From Ruegeria sp. HKCCA6707 (GTDB lineage: Bacteria > Pseudomonadota > Alphaproteobacteria > Rhodobacterales > Rhodobacteraceae): DNA of 64,000 nt. The position numbers and the translations under genes are program-made. The DNA lies in NCBI RefSeq assembly GCF_013033515.1, contig NZ_WQEG01000003.1:186001-250000 (forward strand), written 5' to 3'. Each line of letters starts with the position of its first letter. Within the stretch, counting starts at the first letter, position 1. Positions 43,297 through 51,030 of the stretch are shown one piece after another. The notes under the pieces are model-generated. The model saw nothing but the letters and a program-made list of their open reading frames with translations, searched no databases and was not told the origin of the DNA.

Positions 43297-44142
43297 ATGA
43301 CCGCACGTTTCCAGGGCACAGCCGAATATGTCGCCACCGACGATCTGACCATTGCCGTGAACGCTGCGGTCACGCTCGAGCGCCCTCTGCTGGTCAAGGG
43401 GGAACCTGGAACCGGCAAGACCGAGCTGGCCAAGCAGGTGGCCGGAGCCTTGGGTCTGACCATGATCGAATGGAACATCAAATCGACCACCCGCGCGCAG
43501 CAGGGCCTTTATGAATATGACGCGGTCAGTCGACTGCGCGACAGCCAATTGGGCGAGGAACGCGTGCACGATGTCGCGAACTATATTCGCAAAGGCAAGT
43601 TGTGGCAGGCGTTTGAGGCGGACGAGAAGGTCGTGTTGCTGATTGATGAGATCGACAAGGCCGATATCGAGTTTCCCAATGACCTGCTGCAAGAGCTCGA
43701 TAAGATGGAGTTCCATGTCTATGAGACAGGTCAGACGATCAAGGCCAAGCACCGCCCGATCGTGATCATCACCTCGAACAACGAAAAAGAACTGCCCGAC
43801 GCCTTTCTGCGCCGCTGTTTCTTTCACTATATCCGCTTTCCGGATGAGGCCACGATGCGCCGCATTGTCGAGGTACATCACCCCGGCATCAAAGACGCGC
43901 TGCTGACCACGGCTCTGACCCAATTCTATGAGATCCGCGAGACACAAGGGCTAAAGAAAAAGCCCTCAACCTCGGAAGTGCTGGATTGGCTCAAGCTTTT
44001 GCTGGCAGAAGATCTGACACCCGAAGATCTCAAGCGCGACGGGGCCAATGCGCTGCCCAAGCTGCATGGCGCCTTGCTCAAGAACGAACAGGACGTCCAT
44101 CTGTTTGAACGGCTTGCCTTTATGGCGCGCTCGCAGCGCTGA
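43297..44142 (+). CDS. MoxR-family AAA+ ATPase
   Basis: The 281-residue protein has Walker A GEPGTGKTEL (about 34-43), Walker B VVLLIDEIDKAD, sensor 1 ITSNNEKELPDAFLRRC and an Arg finger in the same stretch. MoxR proteins are chaperone-like ATPases that work with a VWA protein to activate a target enzyme or envelope complex. The partner here is the CoxE-like VWA protein at 46249-47433, three genes downstream in the same direction. The start (MTARFQGTAEYVATDDLTIAV) follows GAGGATCAC. Confidence 0.9.
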   Translation: MTARFQGTAEYVATDDLTIAVNAAVTLERPLLVKGEPGTGKTELAKQVAGALGLTMIEWNIKSTTRAQQGLYEYDAVSRLRDSQLGEERVHDVANYIRKGKLWQAFEADEKVVLLIDEIDKADIEFPNDLLQELDKMEFHVYETGQTIKAKHRPIVIITSNNEKELPDAFLRRCFFHYIRFPDEATMRRIVEVHHPGIKDALLTTALTQFYEIRETQGLKKKPSTSEVLDWLKLLLAEDLTPEDLKRDGANALPKLHGALLKNEQDVHLFERLAFMARSQR

Positions 44143-44248
44143 ATACCGCCGCATTGTTGACGATCCGGTGATGATCGCTTGCCAAGGGTCAGGTCGGATG
44201 TCAGCATGACGACAATTCAGGGGGCGGTCCTGTCTTCTGCAGGAAAGG

Positions 44249-44707
44249 ATGGCGCATTTGCCGAATACTCCTCTCATTCGCCCCCTTCGTGCCGAGGATC
44301 GCGAGGCCTGGTCAAAGCTGTGGCGCGCCTATTTGGCGTTTTACGAAAGCACAGTGAGTGATGAGGTCTATGACAGCACCTTTGCCCGGCTCATGGGCGA
44401 GGATCCGCAAGACTTCTCATGCCTGGTGGCCGAATTGGACGGGCAGTTGGTCGGTCTGACGCATTTCCTGTTTCATCGGCACGCGTGGAAGGTGGAAAAC
44501 GTCTGTTATCTGCAGGATCTGTTCACCGCACCACAAGCCCGTGGTTCAGGTGTCGGGCGCGCATTGATCGAAGCGGTCTATGCCGAAGCCGACCGTCAGG
44601 GTGCACCTGCTGTCTATTGGCTGACGCAAGATTTCAATGAAACGGCCAGAAAACTCTATGATCGTGTCGGCAAGCTGACGCCCTTCATCAGGTATCAGCG
44701 GCCATGA
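44249..44707 (+). CDS. GNAT family N-acetyltransferase
   Basis: The 152-residue protein shows the GNAT core: IRPLRAEDREAWSKLWRAYLAFY, LVGLTHFLFHR, and the acetyl-CoA loop LFTAPQARGSGVGRALIEAVYAEA (Q/RxxGxG/A), ending in YWLTQDFNETARKLYDRVGKLTPFIRY. ATG 44249 is immediately next to AGGAAAGG; a TTG at 44258 would have better spacing and remove three residues. It overlaps the DUF2927 gene by 4 bp. Acceptor unknown; members of this subgroup often acetylate amino acids or polyamines. Confidence 0.85.
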   Translation: MAHLPNTPLIRPLRAEDREAWSKLWRAYLAFYESTVSDEVYDSTFARLMGEDPQDFSCLVAELDGQLVGLTHFLFHRHAWKVENVCYLQDLFTAPQARGSGVGRALIEAVYAEADRQGAPAVYWLTQDFNETARKLYDRVGKLTPFIRYQRP

Positions 44708-46068
44708 GAACGGCTCTGGCTCTCATAGCGGCGGCAGCGCTTGCTGCCTGCACCACCACCCCGGCGGTGGAACAGCCGACGCGGGTGCAGGCCATCGAAG
44801 CCGCCCTGCCCCCGGCGAAATCCTTTGGCGCCACCCGTCCGCAACCGGCGGCACGATCAAACGCAAATATTGCCGCCGATTTCCTGGATCTGCATTTTGC
44901 GCTGGAAAGCGGTGCGGAATTGCCGGTTTTCACCCGGTTCGAAACCCCGATAACGGTGCGTCTGACCGGGACGGTTCCTCCAACCATGCAATCGGACCTG
45001 ACCCGACTTCTGTCGCGCTTGCGCCGCGAGGCGCGTCTGGACATCACACAGGTCTCGGACGGACCGGCCAGCATCACGATCGAAGGCGTCAGCCAAGAGC
45101 AGATCCAACGCACCCTGCCCCAAGCGGCCTGTTTCGTGGTGCCAAACTCAGCCAGTCTGGAAGAATACCGGCGCGACCGGCGCAAGCAGAAAAGCAACTG
45201 GACCGCGCTGCGCAGCCGCGAGAAGATCGGCATTTTCATTCCCTATGACGCCAGTCCGCAAGAAATTCGCGATTGCCTTCACGAGGAACTCGCCCAGTCG
45301 CTTGGACCTCTGAACGATCTCTATCATCTGCCGGATTCGGTGTTCAACGACGACAATTTCCACACCATCCTGACCGGGTTCGACATGCTGATCCTGCGCA
45401 CGGCCTATGCGCCTGAACTGCGCAGCGGCATGACGCGTGATCAGGTCGCGGCGGTTCTGCCCGGCATATTGCGCCGGTTGAACCCGCGCGGTGAAAACAT
45501 ACCTGCCCAACCGATATCCGAGACCCCGCGCGAGTGGATCAAGGCCGTCCAGACCTCGCTGGGATCAACATCGGCATCTGCACGGCGGGTGCGCGCCGCG
45601 GAACAGGCCGTTCGCATCGGCGAAGAACAAGGCTGGACCGATCACCGGCGCGCCTATCCGCACTATCTTCTGGGCCGCATGGCGCAGTTTGACGATGCCG
45701 AGCGGGCCCAATGGCACTATGCGGTGGCGCTAAAATACCTCAAGGCAACCCCCGGCACCGAAATACATCAGGCTCATGTGACGGCGCAAACCGCGTCTTA
45801 CGCCTTGGCCCGAGGACGGGGCCCATCGGTGATCCCCGAATTGGACGACGCCATCGCCGTCATGCAACAAGCGGAAAATGCTGCGTTGCTGGCCACGTTG
45901 CTATTGTTAAAATCCGAAGCGCTGCGGCAATCCGGTCGCCCGGATCAGGCACGCACCGTCAGGCTGGACAGTATCGGATGGGCACGCTACGGGTTCGGTT
46001 CGGATCTTGTGGCCCGTTCCGTGTCGGATGGCATCGCTGAACAGGCCGCGCGCAACACGAACGGGTAA
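44704..46068 (+). CDS. DUF2927 lipoprotein
   Basis: The 454-residue protein begins MRTALALIAAAALAAC, a lipobox with Cys16, so it is a predicted periplasmic lipoprotein. The DUF2927 core includes NIAADFLDLHFALESGAELPVFTRFETPITV, RDCLHEELAQSLGPLNDLYHLPDSVFNDDNFHTILT and DMLILRTAYAPELRSGM. The HEELAQ-LG region resembles a degenerate zincin active site (HExxA rather than HExxH). The C-terminal third is helical and TPR-like. It sits between the GNAT and the 56-residue membrane protein genes, overlapping the GNAT gene by 4 bp. No proven function. Confidence 0.82.
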   Translation: MRTALALIAAAALAACTTTPAVEQPTRVQAIEAALPPAKSFGATRPQPAARSNANIAADFLDLHFALESGAELPVFTRFETPITVRLTGTVPPTMQSDLTRLLSRLRREARLDITQVSDGPASITIEGVSQEQIQRTLPQAACFVVPNSASLEEYRRDRRKQKSNWTALRSREKIGIFIPYDASPQEIRDCLHEELAQSLGPLNDLYHLPDSVFNDDNFHTILTGFDMLILRTAYAPELRSGMTRDQVAAVLPGILRRLNPRGENIPAQPISETPREWIKAVQTSLGSTSASARRVRAAEQAVRIGEEQGWTDHRRAYPHYLLGRMAQFDDAERAQWHYAVALKYLKATPGTEIHQAHVTAQTASYALARGRGPSVIPELDDAIAVMQQAENAALLATLLLLKSEALRQSGRPDQARTVRLDSIGWARYGFGSDLVARSVSDGIAEQAARNTNG

Positions 46069-46073
46069 GGCGC

Positions 46074-46244
46074 ATGTTGGTTGTTTTGGGAATGGCGATC
46101 TTGGGGGCCGCGCTTGGTGCAATGGCCGCACGCAAGCGCAATGGCAACAAGGCCGATATGGCGCAATATGCGGCAGGGTATGGCATCGCCTTCGCTCTGC
46201 TAGGTCTGATCCTGTCGCTGATATTGGTGAGGTTCATCACGTAA
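46074..46244 (+). CDS. Small two-helix membrane protein
   Basis: The 56-residue ORF (MLVVLGMAILGAALGAMAARKRNGNKADMA...) starts 6 bp after the DUF2927 stop and ends 4 bp before the VWA gene. It has two hydrophobic helices (1-17 and 34-54) joined by a basic loop. The tight packing between two real genes and the hydrophobic hairpin pattern argue that it is real. It may anchor the MoxR/VWA pair to the membrane (inference). Confidence 0.68.
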   Translation: MLVVLGMAILGAALGAMAARKRNGNKADMAQYAAGYGIAFALLGLILSLILVRFIT

Positions 46245-46248
46245 CCCC

Positions 46249-47433
46249 ATGTTTTTACCCTTTTTCGAGAACCTTCGCAAAGCTGGTATCCCCGTTTCAC
46301 TACGGGAGTACCTGACCTTTCTGGAGGGGATGAAAAAGGGTCTGGCCACCTATGATGTCGAGGCGTTCTACTATCTCGCCCGCGCCTCGATGGTAAAGGA
46401 TGAGCGCAATATCGACAAGTTCGACCGCGCCTTTGCCGCCAGCTTTGAAGGGCTGTCTGAGATCAGTTTCGATCAGGTGCTGGAGGCTGTGGACATCCCC
46501 TCCGACTGGCTTGAGAAGATGGCCGAAAAGCATCTGACAGCCGAAGAAAAGGCCGAGATCGAAGCCATGGGCGGCTTTGACAAGCTGATGGACACGCTGC
46601 GCGAGCGTCTGAAGGAACAACAAGGCCGTCATCAGGGCGGCAATAAATGGATCGGCACCGCTGGCACCTCTCCCTTTGGGGCCTATGGCTACAACCCCGA
46701 AGGGGTGCGCATTGGCCAGAAAGAAAGCCGCCATCAGCGTGCGGTCAAAGTGTGGGACAAGCGTGAATTCAAGAACTTGGACGACACAGTTGAACTGGGC
46801 ACGCGCAACATCAAGGTCGCGCTGAAGCGTCTGCGTCGATGGGCCCGTGAAGGTGCGGCGGAAGAGCTGGATCTGGACGGCACCATCCGCGCCACGGCCG
46901 AGCATGGCTATTTGGACGTCAAAACCCGCCCGGAACGCCACAACGCGGTCAAGGTACTGCTGTTTCTGGATGTGGGCGGCTCGATGGATCCGCATATCAA
47001 GGTGGTGGAAGAGCTGTTTTCGGCCGCGCGCACCGAGTTCAAACACCTGGAATATTTCTACTTCCACAATTGCCTGTATGAAGGCGTCTGGCGCGACAAC
47101 CGCCGCCGGTGGTCAGAACAGACCCCCACCCATGAGGTGCTGCGCACCTACGGGCCGGATTACAAATGTATCTTCGTCGGCGATGCCTCGATGAGCCCCT
47201 ACGAAATCGCCTATCCCGGTGGCGCGAACGAGCACTGGAACAAAGAGGCAGGCCAGGTTTGGCTGCAACGCGCGCGCGACCAATGGGCGTCAAACCTGTG
47301 GATCAACCCGGTGCCCGAGAAATACTGGGGCTATACCCACTCGATCAGCATGATCCAGGAGATTTTCGAGAACCGCATGGTGCCGATGACACTGGCCGGT
47401 CTGGAACAGGGTATGCGAGAGCTGACGCGCTAG
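46249..47433 (+). CDS. VWA domain protein, CoxE-like
   Basis: The 394-residue protein begins with the CoxE-type helical part (FFENLRKAGIPVSLREYLTFLEGM; FDRAFAASFEGL). A VWA domain follows: KVLLFLDVGGSMDPHIKVVEELFSAARTEF (metal-adhesion motif about 242-250), CIFVGDASMSPYEIAYPGG, LWINPVPEKYWGYTHSI. The normal DxSxS metal motif reads DVGGS, so the first Ser is Gly; this is common in the subgroup. It pairs with the MoxR ATPase upstream. Together they probably mature a metalloenzyme or an envelope complex, which is not identifiable here. Confidence 0.87.
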   Translation: MFLPFFENLRKAGIPVSLREYLTFLEGMKKGLATYDVEAFYYLARASMVKDERNIDKFDRAFAASFEGLSEISFDQVLEAVDIPSDWLEKMAEKHLTAEEKAEIEAMGGFDKLMDTLRERLKEQQGRHQGGNKWIGTAGTSPFGAYGYNPEGVRIGQKESRHQRAVKVWDKREFKNLDDTVELGTRNIKVALKRLRRWAREGAAEELDLDGTIRATAEHGYLDVKTRPERHNAVKVLLFLDVGGSMDPHIKVVEELFSAARTEFKHLEYFYFHNCLYEGVWRDNRRRWSEQTPTHEVLRTYGPDYKCIFVGDASMSPYEIAYPGGANEHWNKEAGQVWLQRARDQWASNLWINPVPEKYWGYTHSISMIQEIFENRMVPMTLAGLEQGMRELTR

Positions 47434-47502
47434 CGCTCGGTTCCAATTGAGGCCTGTGTGCTTTGATGCATTAACGGACACCGCTGTAAAGGCTTGGTGT
47501 TT

Positions 47503-48015
47503 TCAAGCAGTTCCTCTTGCGGGGCGGTTATTTTCGATATTGAACTTCATACCGTCCAGCAACTCGTCTAAGTCCGGACGCGCAGCAGGACCATTCGAGA
47601 TGTCGACCAACATCAAGGTACCGTCGGGCCGAATGCCGAATGCGCCAGGTTCTGCAAATCGTTGCGATGTTTCGGCCTCGGACAGTGGATCTGACACATA
47701 GAGACCCAGCACACGCATCTGCGGCTCGGTCATCCCGTAGCCTAGATCAAACGTCCATCCGAACTCGTCTTTGTCAGCCAGAGCTTTTTCTTTCGTGTCC
47801 GCTGACACGACCACCACATCCAAGACACTGACCCATTCGGATAGCATCGCATTCAGCTTGTTCAAAAACCGCTTGCACCGTGGACAATGGCGCCCGCGAT
47901 AGACAAAAAGCATGGTCCATCGGTCTTTGGGCTGACCCACTTCAATCCGGCCGTCAGATACGCTGTCGAAACTGAAATCTCCAACTGGAGCGTTCACCTT
48001 TGGTTTTTGCGACAT
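47503..48015 (-). CDS. Peroxiredoxin-like (AhpC/TSA) thioredoxin-fold protein
   Basis: The 170-residue protein has the thioredoxin-fold core with RWTMLFVYRGRHCPRCKRFLNKLNAML. The CPRC pair sits where peroxiredoxin-like proteins carry their CxxC. Later blocks are VLDVVVVSADTKEKALAD, FDLGYGMTEPQMRVLGLY and FGIRPDGTLMLVDISNGPAARPD, typical of Prx_like2 proteins. It has no signal peptide, so it is cytoplasmic. It probably reduces peroxides or disulfides; the substrate is not predictable. Confidence 0.8.
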   Translation of the reverse strand: MSQKPKVNAPVGDFSFDSVSDGRIEVGQPKDRWTMLFVYRGRHCPRCKRFLNKLNAMLSEWVSVLDVVVVSADTKEKALADKDEFGWTFDLGYGMTEPQMRVLGLYVSDPLSEAETSQRFAEPGAFGIRPDGTLMLVDISNGPAARPDLDELLDGMKFNIENNRPARGTA

Positions 48016-48202
48016 GTCGTTTCCTTTTCATCTCATCCGGCGAACGCCTTGGTAAACTTGCATAACAGTCTGAGGATAGAGGCTTGGCATCTATAAGAAA
48101 ATACTCGGCTACAGTGTTCGCCGACAAATCTTTGCAAGGAAACTCAAACCGGTATTCGAAATTTCTGTTTGCTCTTGATTAACGGACACCCATATCTAAC
48201 GC

Positions 48203-48892
48203 ATGTTGCGCCTCACCCCGATCCTTCTTGCCGTTCTCTATGGTCTGGTCATGTACCGGATTTCTGTCTGGCGCACGCACAAGGATCTGGATGCCAAGTC
48301 GACCGAACTGGCAGATCCGGCGTTGAAGCGGATGACGGATCGTCTAGCCGCAGCGCTAGAGATCGAACGGGTGCCGGTGTATATCTATGAAATCGACCCG
48401 GTGAACGGGCTTGCTGCGCCGGATGGGAGAATTTTCATCACCCGGGGGTTTTACCGGAAATTCCGTTCGGGCGAGGTTTCCGCCGAGGAGATGGCCAGCG
48501 TGATTGCACATGAGTTGGGTCATGTGGCGCTGGGGCATGCGCGGCGGCGGATGATTGATTTTTCCGGCCAGAACGCGCTGCGCACGGCACTGATGCTGGT
48601 GTTGAACCGGTTTATTCCCTTCGTGGGTGCGATGATCGCCAACGCGCTGACCGCCCTGTTGGCCTCGCGCCTGTCGCGCGGGGATGAGTATGAGGCGGAT
48701 GAATATGCGGCTGCGTTGCTGACCAAGGCCGGGATCGGCATCGGGCCGCAAAAGTCGCTGTTTCACAAGCTTGAGGATCTGACCCAGCAGCGCGCCGGTG
48801 TTGTGCCGGCCTGGCTGATGAGCCATCCCAAGACGGAGGAGCGGATTGCCGCTTTGGAGGCGCTTGAGCAGCGCTGGGGTGCGGGCGGTTAA
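48203..48892 (+). CDS. M48 family metalloprotease (HtpX-like, short)
   Basis: The 229-residue protein has an N-terminal hydrophobic anchor (PILLAVLYGLVMYRISVW) and the peptidase core AEEMASVIAHELGHVALGHARRR (zinc HExxH) followed by a membrane segment and EYEADEYAAALLTKAGI (third zinc ligand Glu). M48 proteases act in membrane-protein or envelope quality control. It has fewer membrane segments than HtpX and no TPR, so it is a minimal form. A strong terminator follows. RBS is weak; ATG 48203 is used. Confidence 0.87.
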   Translation: MLRLTPILLAVLYGLVMYRISVWRTHKDLDAKSTELADPALKRMTDRLAAALEIERVPVYIYEIDPVNGLAAPDGRIFITRGFYRKFRSGEVSAEEMASVIAHELGHVALGHARRRMIDFSGQNALRTALMLVLNRFIPFVGAMIANALTALLASRLSRGDEYEADEYAAALLTKAGIGIGPQKSLFHKLEDLTQQRAGVVPAWLMSHPKTEERIAALEALEQRWGAGG

Positions 48893-48913
48893 GGCAGGGA
48901 CGAGAGACCTGCC

Positions 48914-48939
48914 TCTCGCGTTCAGCGAGAAATTTTTTT
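48914..48939 (+). terminator. Rho-independent terminator of the M48 protease gene
   Basis: TCTCGC (48914-48919) pairs with GCGAGA (48925-48930) around GTTCA, followed by AATTTTTTT. It begins 22 bp after the protease stop. Confidence 0.88.
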
Positions 48940-48963
48940 AAACCAGATGATCGGGTATCCGCT

Positions 48964-49506
48964 TTAGACAGCGAGGCCTTTACCCAGTTTGGGCAGGCGT
49001 GCCTTTTTCATCAGACTGCGCCGGGTCCATTGATCCCCCGACAGACGATTGGCCTCAGTCAGGACCTTGTCGGCAAGGCTTTCAAGGCCTTCGGGGTCCA
49101 CCTCCCAAAGGCTGCGCAAAAGGCTGTCGGGATCGCGTCGGTCGAGCCCCTCTTCAGCCAGGATGTTGCGGGGAAAATCCTTGGCGTTCACGGTGATGAC
49201 CAGATCGGCCGAGGCGGTGATCGCGGTGGCCAGAACGTGAATATCTGCGCTGTCGGGCAGCCAGAGCCGTTGTTCTGCGCCTGGGTCATGGCGGTGTTCG
49301 GCCTGCGGCCACTGTGCCTGAGTCAATGCGATTTCGGCGCGGGCCTGCGCCTCGCCCTCGGGGCCCAGTTTGCGGGCGGCGCGGGCCCATTCTTCGAGGA
49401 TGCGCGCCGACCAGATGGGAGTGAAATGGCCAAGCTTTGCGGCGCCCAGCAGCATCTGACGCATCACCGTGGGGTAGATAACACAGGTGTCGAGCACGGC
49501 CTTCAT
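48964..49506 (-). CDS. PIN-domain protein
   Basis: The 180-residue protein has PIN nuclease features: VLDTCVIYP (first Asp, residue 6), a middle acidic site (SARILEEWARAARK) and the distal pair in LPDSADIHVLATAITASADLVITVNAKDFP. Four acidic residues for a Mg2+ site are plausible. PIN proteins are often toxins of VapBC pairs, but no small antitoxin gene lies beside it. Its start overlaps the rRNA methyltransferase end by 4 bp. A chromosomal RNA-processing role is equally possible. Confidence 0.75.
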   Translation of the reverse strand: MKAVLDTCVIYPTVMRQMLLGAAKLGHFTPIWSARILEEWARAARKLGPEGEAQARAEIALTQAQWPQAEHRHDPGAEQRLWLPDSADIHVLATAITASADLVITVNAKDFPRNILAEEGLDRRDPDSLLRSLWEVDPEGLESLADKVLTEANRLSGDQWTRRSLMKKARLPKLGKGLAV

Positions 49507-50705
49507 AGCCGATAGAACACCGCTTTGAGATACCCGCTTTCTGCCAGTTGCGGCAATTGCGGGTGATCGGGCCCGGCAAAGCCTGTGTGGATCAGTTGCG
49601 CTTGTCGCCCGGCCCGGCCAATGCCATGAGATGAGGCGTCGCGGAAGCGCGACAGGTCAGCAGCGTGGGAACAAGAGCAGAGACCCAGATAGCCACCCGG
49701 TTTGACCAGCGGCGCGGCCAGACGGGCGATGCGCTCGTAAGCGCGTAAGCCTGCGTCCAGGGCTTGTTTTGAGGGCGCAAAGGCGGGCGGGTCGCAGATC
49801 ACCACGTCAAATTGCGCGTTTTCCTCGCCCAATTGGGTCAAAACCTCGAACGCGTCGCCTTGGCGAGTATTCAGGTGGCCGGCCAGCCCCGAGGCCTCGG
49901 ACCCTTGGGTCGCCAGATCGAGCGCAGCGGCAGAGCCATCGACGCAAAGCGCTTGCCCGGCCCCACCGGCCAGCATGGCCAGGCCAAACCCGCCCACATG
50001 GCTGAACACATCAAGCACCTGCGCGCCGGGTTGCACCAGCCTCGCCGCAAACGCATGGTTGAGGCGCTGGTCATAGAACAGGCCGGTTTTCTGACCGCCG
50101 GTGAGATCGGCCATATAGGTGGCCCCGTTCATCGGTACCGGCAGCGGGGCCTGGGGTGCTTCGCCGCGCAGGGTCTGGCTCACATCGTCCAAACCTTCCA
50201 GCCCGCGCGTGCGGCCCGAGGCGTTTTTCAGCACGACAGTCACGCCCGTGACCTTGACCAGCGCGTCGGTCAACAGATCCAGATGCGCCTCGGCCCAGGC
50301 GGCGTTGGGCTGGATCACGCAGGCCGCGCCAAAGCGGTCGATGATCACTCCGGGAAAGCCATCCGCCTCGGCATGGAGCAGCCGGTAATAGGGCGCATCG
50401 AACAGGCATTCGCGCAGTTCAAGCGCGCGGTGCAGGCGGGTTTCGAACCATGTGGCATCCAAATCAGCCGTGATGTCGCGATCCAGCACGCGGCACATGA
50501 TCTTTGAGTTCGGGTTCACCGCCACCAGCGCAATGGGCGCACGTTTGTCGTCTTCGAGCACTGCCAGCGCGCCTGCGGGGATCTTGCGAGTGCGGCGGTC
50601 GGTGACGACGTCGTTGCCATAGACCCAGGGAAAGCCATGGCGCAGACCACGTGCGTTGGCTTTGGGTTTCAGGCGAATGCGGGGGCGGTCGGCGGGTTCT
50701 GTCAT
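49503..50705 (-). CDS. rlmI: Class I SAM-dependent rRNA methyltransferase (RlmI-like)
   Basis: The 400-residue protein starts with a PUA-type RNA-binding domain (RIRLKPKANARGLRHGFPWVYGNDV; AGALAVLEDD). Then comes the EEHEE-like region and a Rossmann methyltransferase: GGQKTGLFYDQRLNHAFAARLVQPGAQVLDVFSHVGGFGLAML (SAM-binding DVFSHVGGF), and VICDPPAFAPSKQAL (catalytic DPP motif). It methylates cytosine C5 in 23S rRNA (RlmI, m5C1962). It overlaps the PIN gene by 4 bp. Confidence 0.88.
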   Translation of the reverse strand: MTEPADRPRIRLKPKANARGLRHGFPWVYGNDVVTDRRTRKIPAGALAVLEDDKRAPIALVAVNPNSKIMCRVLDRDITADLDATWFETRLHRALELRECLFDAPYYRLLHAEADGFPGVIIDRFGAACVIQPNAAWAEAHLDLLTDALVKVTGVTVVLKNASGRTRGLEGLDDVSQTLRGEAPQAPLPVPMNGATYMADLTGGQKTGLFYDQRLNHAFAARLVQPGAQVLDVFSHVGGFGLAMLAGGAGQALCVDGSAAALDLATQGSEASGLAGHLNTRQGDAFEVLTQLGEENAQFDVVICDPPAFAPSKQALDAGLRAYERIARLAAPLVKPGGYLGLCSCSHAADLSRFRDASSHGIGRAGRQAQLIHTGFAGPDHPQLPQLAESGYLKAVFYRL

Positions 50706-50757
50706 GACGCCCTCTTAGTCGCGAATGCGCAGAGGTGAAAGCCCCCGGTGTGCGCGC

Positions 50758-51030
50758 CTAACGCTGGCGAGACCGCCAGCCGCCGCGCCGCTTGGGGGTT
50801 TGGGCCGCTTGCAGCCCTTCGGCCAGCACCTGCGTCATCGGATGGTCCGCAGCCTGGGCCACATAGAGTGCATGCAGATCGGTCAGGGCTTGCCTCTGGT
50901 CCCGCTCTACAGGCAGGCTGAGCGCCCAGTCCAGAAAGATGCTGCGGCATTCCTTCAGGGTGATGCCATCGATGCGATAGGCCTCGCGGATCAGGCCCTT
51001 GTGATCGTTGGGATCGTCACTGCGCGCCAT
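50758..51030 (-). CDS. Small conserved protein following glnE
   Basis: ATG 51030 (MARSDDPNDHKGLIREAYRIDG) gives 90 residues and overlaps the end of glnE by 14 bp, indicating coupling. The protein is helix-rich (LKECRSIFLDWALSL; DQRQALTDLHALYVAQAADHPMTQVLAEGL) with a basic C-terminus. It recurs beside glnE in related bacteria, as I recall, without assigned function. The frame upstream to 51309 is a glnE shadow. Confidence 0.68.
   Translation of the reverse strand: MARSDDPNDHKGLIREAYRIDGITLKECRSIFLDWALSLPVERDQRQALTDLHALYVAQAADHPMTQVLAEGLQAAQTPKRRGGWRSRQR

Noticed and set aside
48964..49506. VapBC-type toxin-antitoxin pair
   Set aside because: No small antitoxin gene is adjacent; the PIN gene overlaps a methyltransferase gene instead.
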